Part shown: positions 46,875 to 57,789 of the stretch, in pieces | Layout: each line of letters opens with the position of its first letter | Position numbering within the stretch: the stretch's first letter is position 1 | The notes under the pieces: model-generated | The model's input: only the letters and a program-made list of their open reading frames with translations | The model's database searches: none | What the model was told of the DNA's origin: nothing | Program-made: the position numbers and the translations under genes | Source of the DNA: Sphagnum compactum | Lineage: Eukaryota > Bryophyta > Sphagnopsida > Sphagnales | NCBI GenBank assembly: GCA_965153455.1 | Contig: OZ234493.1 | Location: 22,496,213-22,560,212 of the forward strand | Direction: 5' to 3' | Length of the DNA stretch: 64,000 nucleotides

Positions 46875-48845
46875 CCTCTTTGAACGACCTGCAGCTTCCA
46901 GTTCACGAGAGCAGCTTCAACGTTTTGCGCGTATTGATCAGGTCGGATCCTCATGGCATGCAGTGCCATGGATATTCAGTTTTCCGACTAAAGGAAATGT
47001 TGATGAAGGACGGTTGGACTCTTCACAGTCTTGTTTATCTTTAATGGTTCCTTTGATTCTAGTGGGGCAATCTACTTTGCCCAAATCTTCTCAAAACTTG
47101 CAGAGCTGGACGCTTCTAGATTGTCATAACATGGTTCTGGACGAGGCTCATCGTTAGTGAATATTAACTGGGTAGATCATTACTTATCACATCAGCTTGC
47201 AGCAGTACCAAAATTATAAATCTTGTGCAGGGTGTAGATGAGTCCACTGCTCCTGGAGCTATTCTTTCCTGCACGCAAGATTTCCTTAGTGTAGAACCTG
47301 AGGAATTGAAAATTTTCGATGAATTTTCAACTTTTCAGGCTTCAAGTTATGATAGAGTACAGAAGCTGCAGCAGCTTGTTGATGTGGCCGCAAGTAGGAA
47401 TCCCCATTTCTTGTAGAAAATCTATATCTTCTTTCTTGCTCACATCCGTAACACTAGTCTCAGGATGGAACTCTGTTAGAGAATCTAGAAGATGGAACAA
47501 TCATGTTTAAATCGCCCTCTCGACGGATGGTTTCTGAGTTCTCCAGAAAACGTCAAGGTCTAGAGTCCGATTCTTGAAAACTTTTCTGGTGAAGAATTGT
47601 GGCCCGTATTGGGTGCAAGTTTGCAACCAGCTCGCCCTTGTAACAGGCCTTCCCTTAGGTATACAATTTGGTGTTATTGCACACTAGCTAGTTTGATCAT
47701 GTATGTTACCTACATATATTTCAGGAAGCTTTGAAAATTCTTCTATTGACAATTTCTTAAGTTTTGGCATCCAGGACGGTTTTAATAATCTGCTGTTTTC
47801 TCCTTCAAAAAAATTACGTTTTCAAAAAGGTTTACAACGTTTTTGGAACTCCACGTTTCAAAACCGGTGCAAATCCGACTCTAGATATATAGGTAGTCTG
47901 CAGCTCGCCCAATGTCGACACTTCCAAAATCTCCGCCTCCGTGGATCGTGAAGTACGAGAGGCATTACACCAGGGTAGATTACTGGAGCAAAAAAAATTG
48001 AAGACGTCGAGTCCCTGTGATGAGCTTATAAGTCTTGACTAGGGTGCCCTTGAAAGACTTTCGCACATATTTCAGATGAAAGAATTCCGTTTCTAATGCT
48101 ACAATCACAAGGAATGTTTTTAGGATTCCCTTTAGGACCATCAAGAAGAAATTAATTCCCCCTATGCAAACATGAAATGGTTTGTTTGATCCCTCTGTTT
48201 CACAATTAGAAATATTGGTCCCATTACGATTCCCTTGGAGAGCTTTCCCTATGTTTTGTTAATTCATCCTTAATTCGTCAGAGGTTTCCAGTCTTTCCCT
48301 TACATGGAATGCCAAAAAAGTTGGTGTGAATCCGACCGACAATGAAAGCTTTTGTTAAGCGTCGAGCTAACTACTGTAGTCAGTTTCTGTCGTTGACATC
48401 CAAGTCCTAATTGAAAGTGGCAGAGTTTTTATAATGGCGCATTTCAAGTCTCTGGCACTGGGTAGAAGATGAAGTACTTAGCATGTGATTCTGATTCCCT
48501 GTATGTGTCTGAAAATCATCAAGGACTGTTGTACCCAAATTAGCTAGGTCGAGGATTCACTAATGTTTGTTGCAGAAGATGCTATCTTAATCAATATGTC
48601 GAGTCGATGTCAAGCGTAGCAGAAAGCTGTTGTGCTTCAATGCGCTTTTTCCTGTTTCCTCTCAAAAGCAGAAACCATGATGAAGTTCCATTGCAGCTCA
48701 TGTACTACTACGTCAGCTGCTTGCAGCTTACAAGTACTCAAATGACGGTAAATTATTTTAAAAATTCGCACATGAAAACCCCGTGATAAAAATTCCGTAC
48801 TGCACGTGATCTCATAACACTTCTGCGCCCGTGTCAGTTAACTTA
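46875..48845. other. Region downstream of the LBD gene
   Basis: Open frames at 46816-47157 (plus strand) and 47225-47416 (preceded by TTGTGCAG) do not join the LBD frame and match no family I recognise. The rest is probably 3' UTR and spacer with fairly even composition. Confidence 0.4.
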
Positions 48846-49215
48846 TAGAACAGCATCTCGAGCTGTGCTCAGTATGTGACCCTGAAAAACATTTCCTAAG
48901 CATCCAAGTTTTAGTTACTTAACTTTTTTCCCAATCTCAACGGCCAAAAACTGAAACTGGAAATAGGTGGGAGACTACTAATAGCAACCCACCTGGACCA
49001 ATCAAATTATCTAGCCAATCGGAAACCGGAAAAGTCAATAAATATGATTTTGACTGTGTTTATTAGACTGTTCCAAGGCTGCTCCAAGCCTCTGAAAGCT
49101 CTGCATCTTTTCAGGTTCATAGCAATCTTCTAGTGGATCCGCTGATTTGACTCCTGTACCTCATCCAAGAATTCCAGTGCAGGGTGACATACTGAGCGCC
49201 GATGGAGATGCTCTA
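48846..49215. mobile_element. hAT-type MITE, copy A
   Basis: The left end TAGAACAGCATCTC...GCTCAGTATGTGAC and the inverted right end TAGAGCATCTCC...GCTCAGTATGTCAC form a ~30-bp imperfect terminal repeat. The AGAGCATCTCCA end is a common hAT MITE terminus in plants. A related copy lies at 56637-56940. No 8-bp target duplication survives. Confidence 0.65.
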
Positions 49216-52200
49216 AGTGTCGTCAGACTAGTCGTCACACCGATTAAATAGATATTCATCTTCCGACCATGTTAATTTGAATCGTTTAATACGAGGTATT
49301 TACGCACTCTGCTGCAGCTACGCACTCACTCTGTTTGACGTCTGGACAATCTCAATGTGATGCTTGATGAACATTCCATCAGTGGAATGATCCGTATCAT
49401 AGTAATTACGCCATGATGCGTATTAATCGTTGCAACAACTCGTTATTGTTTGTGGCGTCTTGCTAACACTTGTTTGTCGAACTTGATCATGTGTTGCAGA
49501 ACCGACTTACGTTCTTCCATACAAACGAAACAGCTCCCCTAGCTTGCTTCTCTAGGACTTCATGATCACACGAACACAGTTCTATGCAAAACCACGAAAC
49601 ACCTGGCTGGGTCAATGGGAGTACCTCGGGCAGCGCCGCAGCAGACCTTGTATATCTAGTCGAATATATAATTAAAAGCTCGTAGCTGTCAGAAATGGTA
49701 TTCCAATGCAGGAATGAGCTCAAACCGACAATCGAACACAAATCGACAATCCAGAATATGATGGTCTGCATAAACTCTTAGCTAAACTTCGTGTTCAAAT
49801 ATATATATATAAATTCCTTCCTGTTTGCAGCAAAAGAAACGCGGGCCGTACATATACGTGTACAATATAATATGTTTACGTATACAGTATGCTTGAAGCC
49901 TAAAGTTAAGCATAGTTATGCATTGTATTGTCAGTTAATATCTGACTTCCTTATAAAGGAATTTTCAGATCAGCCAGAACTGCAGCAGACACTGCAATTG
50001 GTGCAATTTGTGAGAGCCTACTGGCCATCATGAGATTTATCAAACTGTTCTATTATTTATATTTCAGTCATGGATGTATGTATGCATTATTATCATTCAA
50101 AAAGTTAGGGATGTTGCAGCTTTGCACCCCGGGAATAATAGATCACTTTCATACCAATCCGGCACATTATATATAGTAAAGGACGTCGTGAAGCTTACCC
50201 TTAATCCGTCCCGTCATCCGTCCTGTCATCCAACCGGATGGACATTTCATCCATCCCATCGTCCATCTATTTCAGCCGGACAGACATTTCATCCATCCCG
50301 TCATCCGTCTATTTTAGCCAGACGGACATTTCATGCGTGGAGAGAACCAAGCAGCTCAATATCAAAGTGCAGAGTTACGCATATGGTATGACATTTCATG
50401 CATCCCGTCATCCGTCTATTTAAGCCGAATGGACATTTCATGCTTGGAGAGAACCAAGCAGGTCAACATCAAATCGATATTATAATACTTCGTACTACCT
50501 CTTCTTAGTTGAATCAAATGATGCTAGGTTATCCCCAAGGTTGAATAAGGTAGAGACACCCGAAAACCATTTTGAACTCAAAACCGTGTCCTATTATGGT
50601 CTCCCATCACCAGTTGATGTGGGGCGGGAAAACGTGTAAGGTGTATTCCATTGTCACAATTTTATGTGCCCTTAGCATAATTCTTTGTATTGACATGGTC
50701 AATAAAAGATACAATTAAGTTCACTAGTTTTTGCATTTAGAAGGACAACTATGAAAGTGGTTTTGTATGTGGGCGAAGCTATCCTTGGGTAGTAACATTA
50801 GGAACCACCTCAAGGAATGCTTAAAAAATCGAGGACGACCTAATTATTTGTTAGGTCTTTTATTTTAAATATTTTCACAAACTATAAATTATTATTTTCT
50901 CATGTTATGATTTATCAATTGCATGCATTAATATATGGTTTGAAGTTTATTTTGAAATTAATTTTTTTTGAAATTGTTAAAAATTTGTGTTCTTAATTCA
51001 AATGGCCCCTAATTAAAAAATTGATAGCTTTAACTTTGAAATTTTATAACTAAATTATATTTACTAAATGAATTGCCTAATAAAAACCTGAAAATAAAAT
51101 TACCTTAGAAAAAAATTCCCAAGAAAATTCTTAAATTTTGTTTCAAATTTGTGTTCTTGATTAAAAAGTTCAAAGAAAGGAACTAGCATTATGTTTTTGA
51201 AACTTTTTATAAATGCAGTGGAATTAAAAAATCAAAATACACAATATTTTTTATATTATTAAAATTTCAAAGTCTATGGAACTTAATAAATGTACTCAGT
51301 AAAAAAATAAAATGAAAATGGGTCCAAGCATGATGAAATATACCAAAAAAGTATTCTCATGAAAATTTAATTTCAAAAATTATAGTCTCTTTTCAACATT
51401 CACATTCAAAAAATATTAAAAACATATTAAAATTGCATTTTGAAATCATAGAGCTCTTCATTGAATTTATTGTCATTTAGAAGGAATTTATTTTGAAATT
51501 CCTTCTAACCTGTCACACAATTTAAAACAATCCAACAATGTTTTGGATGTAATGAAAAACAACCTTAAGCTTGTATTCTATTGAACTTGTATTCTATTGT
51601 GACTCTAATTTTCTTGTCTCAAAATTATCTTTAAAGTCAAGCATTTTTAAGGATTGTTTACTTGCATTTAAGAAAAGTTGCTTAGGAACTTTTCACACAT
51701 GTGAAATTGTTTCTAAAAGCATCATTTACTAACATTAAGATCCTAGCAATAAGAATTTAATGCCAAGTGCATGATTCACAAAGTAAGCTAAGGTTAGAAA
51801 TAAGTTAGATTACTACAAAATTCTGAAAATTTATATCTAATTCTACCAATGTCCAAGACATTACATTTCCACTTACTATAAGTTTTTTAAATTTTGTATT
51901 TCTTGGAATATTGGTGCCAAACTCCTTATTATGACAATTTTGGGTGCCTCTACCTTATGAGAAACCTTGGTCACTGAGAGTACAATGTAGTCCACATTCT
52001 CTCAGATTTATTTTTTCTGATATGACATGGGTCTGAGCAAAGCAGTAAGGAATGACCCCATAACTTGCTTTTAATTCTATTCATGATTTCATAACTTACA
52101 TAACTTAATTTCATAACTTACATAAGTTACATCATAAAAGATGTAAGTTAGTAGCTTAAAATATTCAAAGAGGCAGGTAGCAAACTCAACTACTGTGCAC

Positions 52201-53026
52201 CTTTTGCCTGACTACAAGCTGTAGGCATGCCATGAACCTAGCGGAACAAGCATCCACCAATGCACCATCCACTGGATGCCCGTTATTACTCAGTCGTGGA
52301 TGAACCTCAACCGAGTTAATATTTGGTTTCACCTTGGTAACCAATTATGTAAGAAATAGGTCTCATGTATAGGTAGATAGGTAGAAAAATAGGTAACTAC
52401 TAGGTGAGTAGATGGTTTATACATAGGGGTAAGGGCTGTTCTTACTACCTACCTACCTACTAACTCTACCCACAAGTGGGTTGTCAGTAGGCAAGTAGTT
52501 AGAAAAAGCACTCAGCTAACCCACCATGATTAGCTACGGAACTGGAACTCAACAGAAAACTGTTTTCTGACCACTTTCCATCCATCCTTCATGGTACACT
52601 GGTGGGTGCTGGTTCACTATGGCCCCGTGGAGGCGTGTAGGCTAATAGCAAAAGCCTAGCAAATTAATAAGGTATGTAGGAATGTTGATTATGGCCAGAA
52701 TTCACCTCCTTTCGGCTATAGCCAGGCTCAAGCTAATGAATAACTTGTCGGTTACAAAGTGGTCTTGATCATGAATATTTTGTACATGTATTCAAGACCC
52801 ACCCATAGTCTACTGCACAGCCATTAAACCCTAAACCTTAAAATGGGGCAACCCTGGAGACAAATTTTTACAAGTGGATGAGTGATGAAAGGAAATGATG
52901 ATCTCCATAAATTTTTTTAAAATGCATTAGTTATAAAGTTCATCACAAACATTAATTTCTTTTTGTATATCGAATGTTTACATTCATACATCCAAGTTCA
53001 AACATTCAAACTCTTTTTGTTAAGCC
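49216..53026. other. Intergenic DNA with a local repeat cluster
   Basis: 49216-50160 has mixed composition and no supported gene. 50160-50460 holds a GTCATCCGTC-type repeat cluster. 50500-52150 is AT-rich and featureless. 52190-52700 contains GTAGG/CTACC-rich stretches. No coding region is supported. Confidence 0.45.
50164..50460. repeat. CCGTCATCCGTC-type repeat cluster, shared with 17555-17660
   Basis: Imperfect units of ~50 bp (GGACATTTCATCCATCCCGT, then CATCCGTCTATTTtAGCCaG) recur near 50238, 50286, 50328 and 50390. A larger duplication (TTTCATGCgTGGAGAGAACC, then AAGCAG) is seen at 50330 and 50438. The left flank ACATTATATATAGTAAAGGA and the CCGTCCCGTCATCC core are also found at 17555-17640, showing a dispersed family. 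Confidence 0.7.
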
Positions 53027-53111
53027 ATTAATTTCAAGTACATACGTATTGCTTACATTTGGGGTTGTTGAAAACCCAAATGTAAGCAATACGTATGTAC
53101 TTGAAATTAAT
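53027..53111. repeat. Perfect 37-bp inverted repeat with 11-nt loop
   Basis: 53027-53063 is the exact reverse complement of 53075-53111, separated by GTTGTTGAAAA. Perfect identity in otherwise decayed DNA means a recent origin or active maintenance. Transcription would give a very stable hairpin. Confidence 0.95.
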
Positions 53112-54108
53112 AAGGTTTTATTGATTTTTTAACAAAATTATCTCATGAGTTCTTTGGACACACTTGGCAAAATTCTTGAAACAATATAGAAAATTTCCCC
53201 AAAGTTTTTTAATGATGGTTTATAAGAGCATCATCTCCACCCACACCCTTTATTTGGTCCTCCATTAGCCTTTATTAGTGTTGCCGTAGTAGTAATATAG
53301 GGGCCTGCTCTCCATGGGGAGCAGGCCTATGTACTCGGGCAACACCAGTAAAGACCCTGGTATGGAAGGAAAAAAGCCCCCTATACTAGGAACAGGTATG
53401 TTTAAAAAGTTGATATTGGACTTATACTTACATTTAGTATTTATCGCATTCAACATAGGCTGTTAATTATTTTATTTTCCCCACCCATAAACAAAAAAAA
53501 TATTGTACAATATAAAATGAGAGATCATTCAAATACAAATCACATGGGGGGCTAAGCAAAAGCAATCATTTTCTTTTATTGGAGATCATTGTATGTCATG
53601 TGCATATTTACAAGTTCAAACTCAATTTCATGAAATGTAAAGGCTACACTTCATCCGAAGTACTATGTACAAACCATCACTATATTGAGAGATGATGCCC
53701 TAAAAGCCCTATGTCAACTACCTCCATATGACAACAATCAGTGTATTTTTTTCAATTCCCGTATGGAGCCCAGGTGGCGTCATCCAGAGGTCGATTTCGA
53801 GTTAATTGGAGACTCTTTTTCAGAGAACTCTTACATGTGGAGCCTGTAGACATGAATGTGGCAACACCCTAAACCCCTCAAGTCACTTGTCCATGATGTT
53901 CATAAACCTCTTGCTTTTGACAACCATCACTTATGGCCCTCTCCCCTTTTTAAGTACCTTTGATGGTACCTTGTGCTGAATTGAGCATTTCATCCAGAGC
54001 CTATATACATCAAGTTAGCGCACAGGAGCACTACCAACCCTCTCACCACAACATTAATTACATCCTCACTAAGGTACCTAAAACATCAACAAGGTCACTC
54101 ATATGAAC
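53112..54108. other. Spacer between hairpins and the PPR pseudogene
   Basis: Apart from the foldback at 53240-53400, no structure or coding sequence is recognised. Confidence 0.45.
53240..53400. repeat. Imperfect long foldback (hairpin-forming)
   Basis: Arms around 53262-53307 and 53312-53362 pair through AATAAAG, GGCAACAC, AGGCC and GAGCAGGCC, around a CTCCATGGGG centre. Weaker pairing extends outward (CCTCCATtAGCC with GGTATGGAAGG). Mismatches and bulges are spread along the stem, as in an old foldback element or a small-RNA precursor. Confidence 0.55.
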
Positions 54109-55000
54109 TCAGTATGGTGCATCTTGATGATAATGGCCAACAAGTTTGCAAGCTGCTTCACATTCATTCCTTAGACACAAGCTTACACAGATCCAGGAAC
54201 TCGGAAACTGGAAATCCAATACTAGGTCTCTGCATGGGTGAGAGAGTCTGTAGCCCAATGATGCTCCAAAGAGCCTTGCAGAATTGGAAATCAGCCCATA
54301 GCAGATGATGGCCAGTTTCTCACTAAGGTAGCACCGAGCCTGTTCCTTCTGCTGCTCACCCACATCATGCAATTCAGAACTTGTGTCAGGCACATAACCA
54401 GCCTCCTTGATCCGTGTATGTAACTTGTCCAATTCTTCAAAGATGTTCTCAGTTTGCAAGTGTAATCAGTCAACCCCTACAACTTTATGGACCGTGCCAT
54501 TGAGCTCAATCATGCTCCGATCTGTCTCCTTTGTCAAACCTCTATCCTCCATGACCTTCCACCAAGGCATTTCCTAAAGAAGTGTCTGCTTCAAATCCAG
54601 CTTTGACAACAAGAGCACAGACCTTCTTCCCCTCTTTCAGAACTGCTGAGTCCACACAAGCATTGAGGATGTTCATGAACATAACCTCACCAGGCTCTAC
54701 ACCTTCTTTTTGCATTTGTTGAAAGACCTCAAGAATCTGCTTGCTACAACATTGCTGAGAATATCTGGAGATCATGGTGGTCCATGAAACCACATCCCAT
54801 GTAAGCATGTTGTCAAACACTCAGTGCACATCGACAATACTCCCGCACTGTACATACATGCTGAGAAGGTTGTTCCATAGAAAAACATCTGACTTAAACC
54901 CTGAATCGATGATTTGATAATGTACCTGCTTCCCATCTTCCAAGGATTTCTTCATTGCACATGCCTGTATGACACGGACACACATCCGGTAGTGTGTTCC
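54109..55000 (-). pseudogene. DYW-class pentatricopeptide repeat (PPR) pseudogene fragment
   Basis: Read on the minus strand, typical PPR blocks appear: VRVIQACAMKKSLEDGKQVH, GFKSDVFLWNNLLSMYVQCG, VFDNMLTWDVVSWTTMISRYS and MQKEGVEPGEVMFMNILNAC. Later come an E-domain-like LDKLHTRIKEAGYVPDTSS and a DYW-like SEKLAIICYGLIS. An in-frame TGA at 54821-54823 cuts VDVH*VFDNM. Frame changes separate the repeats from the E/DYW part, and the zinc-binding HxExnCxxC pattern of the DYW deaminase is not intact. The upstream repeats are missing or unrecognisable. Intact relatives edit organelle RNA. Confidence 0.85.
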
Positions 55001-56636
55001 AATGCCTTGTCACTCCACAGGTCCTAAGCTGCACATGGACTGCTTCGCTCACTCAACTGTCGGCAGAGTCTGGCCAATCCCCATATGTGCCACAAATGTC
55101 CATGTTGCCTTGCTTACCAACTGGTTTCCCTCCATTTGTTTCTGAAGACAGATTGGTAGCATTGCCTGGACCAGATCCTTACCTGGAGGTACAACATGCA
55201 ACCATCTGACTCCATGGAAATTGCACAGACAGCCTGCAAAATGAGGACCTTAAACCCTGTGAGTGATGATGTCCACATAGTACTATACCTTCTGGATTAA
55301 GCACACAGTTTGCAAATCAGCCAGCTTCCAAATTGGAAGTTTCCAAGCTACAACATCATGATGACCTTTGAAACAAGCACCAGAAAACTTTGCTGCTTTA
55401 CAGCTGCCAATATTCCAGATCTAAACCCTATCTGGATTCCAGAAAGCTTTCATGAGGCAAGCCGCTATGAACTCCAAATCAAAGAGATGCAAATTCTCTT
55501 TTATGGCCAGCATTCAATGTTGAAAATCAAGCCCCAGACATCTCTGCAAAATGTCTAGAGCCTTAAACCATGGGAAAAAGCCATTGAGCATTCAAAGATT
55601 TGAATGCAAGCTCCCCATTTGCTTGTATCTCAGTCATCACAATTGAGCTAGAATAAGCAACAATTGTACACCTTGAGGAAGATGTCTGCACAGCAAAAGC
55701 CCCAAAAAACTTCCTCATGGCAAGTCTACAGTATGCAAAGAAGATAAATCCTTAAGGAAGGATTCACATAGTCTACACTGACATGACACCATTTAGTAAG
55801 ATGTTATCATTTGAGATGTACTGTCACAAATGACTATGAACTCTTCAGCTGTGCAGAATAAAGAATCAAGCACAAGAACAAGATGAAGGGATGTGGAGTG
55901 CCACTCTAGTAGCAGTTGGGTCTGCAAATGTGAAGCATTCTTTAGGCAAGTTACTTGGCCAAAGTCGGGCAAGCTTTGCTGAAGACATAACCACAGAAAT
56001 GTACAAGCAAATAAAAATGTGGGAGCAAACCTCTGGCCTGCAGCTACTATGGACTTTCTCCTGTGAAATTAATGCAGGGCTTGAGTTGGTTCTGACATCC
56101 AGTATACAAAACCCCTCAAATGATGGAGCAATTTTGTTTGAAGTAGGTGGAACATGCTCCTTACAGCCAATGCTGTATATGTGGGTAATCTTCCAGACAT
56201 TCTAGTCCGTGAATCAGGTGGCATGTAGCCTCATTTACTCTTTGATCTTGCATCCAACATCTTGTCATTTCACGAAGAGCTTCTACAGCAACCTGCATGG
56301 ACCAACAGCAAGGAGGCACAATGGCTGTAGACCAGGATGAATGCCTAAATGAAAGAAACACTTTTAAGGTTATACTTCAAATCCACAATGGGTAAAGACC
56401 TCTTTTTATTCTCTCTGCTTTCCAATGCCTTCTGTTTTGTGATTTTGATCTTAGTTTCAGATGAAGCCCTTTGGAAGAGGCCAAGTATAGATGAAACAAA
56501 TTTCCAATTTTTGTGCAATAGTTGCTGCCTGATTTGATCCTATGTTCTTGTTGGTCACTGCATTGCCAAACAGGTCTTTGGTATATGCCCATCACTCTGT
56601 GGGAGTTGAAAGAAATCTATAGATTTGCTAGCGTAC
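55001..56636. other. Region without a supported gene
   Basis: Part may be decayed upstream PPR sequence on the minus strand, but I could not align repeats convincingly beyond about 55000. A 104-codon plus-strand frame at 55891-56205 has no ATG-independent support and no family match. Confidence 0.4.
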
Positions 56637-56940
56637 TAACAGCAGCTCTACCCATGCTCAGTATGCGGCCCTGCAACATTCTTTCTCACATCTAAGATTA
56701 GTTATTTACTTTTTTCCAACCTCACCCATAAAACCGAAACTCCGATTGGTAGCAATAATAGCAACCTACCTGGACCAGACAAACCATCTAGCAAATCAAC
56801 ACTAGGTGCTAGGCTTTGGTGTAGCCTTCAGCCAGCCTCAGGATCCTATGATCAATGCTGAAGCCAAACCAACTTGTTTTGCCTTCTCTTCATCCAAAAT
56901 TTACTGTACAATAGAATGCACCACCGGTGGAGTTGCTCTA
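56637..56940. mobile_element. hAT-type MITE, copy B
   Basis: Related to copy A. Shared blocks include TGCTCAGTATGnGnCCCTG, AGTTAnTTACTTTTTTCCnA, AATAGCAACCnACCTGGACCA and ATCTAGCnAATC. The left end AGCAGCTCTACC and inverted right end AGCAACTCCACC form terminal repeats. It is shorter and more diverged in the middle, and no target duplication was found. Confidence 0.65.
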
Positions 56941-57789
56941 AGTATGATTAAAGATTGCTTCAAAGGGAATCAATCAGCCACACTAATCATTAGCATGATA
57001 GCACACAATGACTAGTGCTCTCCCAATAGAAATGCTAAACCATTTTGTCTTGTGTTCATTGGGAATGTCATCGAGGAGTTCATTGTGTGTTGCTAGAACA
57101 GGATAGCTTACCCAAAGAACTCAAGACAAGGGTACTGGTGTGCTAGCCTAGGAAGTTGTGAGAGGCCCATGATGTACACAAAGAGTTGTAACACGTTTTG
57201 CTAACTGAAGGGATATTTATATATTCCTCACTATTAGAGAAATTGGCAATGAATATGGGAGATAAGCAATTTGCTTGCCATTGTTTGTGCTGCTTTCTTG
57301 TGCTTGTGATCTGAAGTCTGATTATTGTGTACCAGTGCAGTTGTGGGATGAGAGATGTGTTTCTACATATCATCATGTGATGCTAACTAACCTGAATAAC
57401 TATGTGACCAAGATGGATTAAGATCATGAGTTGTTACATTCCCCCTTCATTTGCATCATTTAAAATTACTTCAATGATTTGATGATAGTAACAATATCCT
57501 ACCCCCATCAATTCATTAAAGCCTATCAATTTTATCAATGTTAAGATCCTTTCCAATTTTGAAAAGGAACGATGCACATTTTATAAGTAAAATTGATGTT
57601 TGAAAAAAAAAATTCATTGTTCACTATAACTTTGAAAATGCAAAAAAAGTTTTGAAACATGATCAATTTGTATCAAGTTTTAAACAATGAAACTTTATAA
57701 GTAGTGGAACTTTTTTTTTTAAATGGACAATTCAATTTAATATGTTGCCTTTATGAATTTTTTAAAATATAAAATTACAATTTTAAACA
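56941..57789. other. AT-rich spacer
   Basis: No coding or repeat structure is recognised between the MITE and the copia relic. Confidence 0.45.

Noticed and set aside
47231-47416. Possible second LBD exon after TTGTGCAG
   Set aside because: Joining from the donor-like sites near the end of the LBD frame (CG|GTGC, AG|GTTG, AG|GTAC) gives stops or a wrong frame, so the single-exon model is kept.
49487-49771. 94-codon minus-strand frame with an ATG
   Set aside because: No similarity, and single frames of this length occur by chance in this window.
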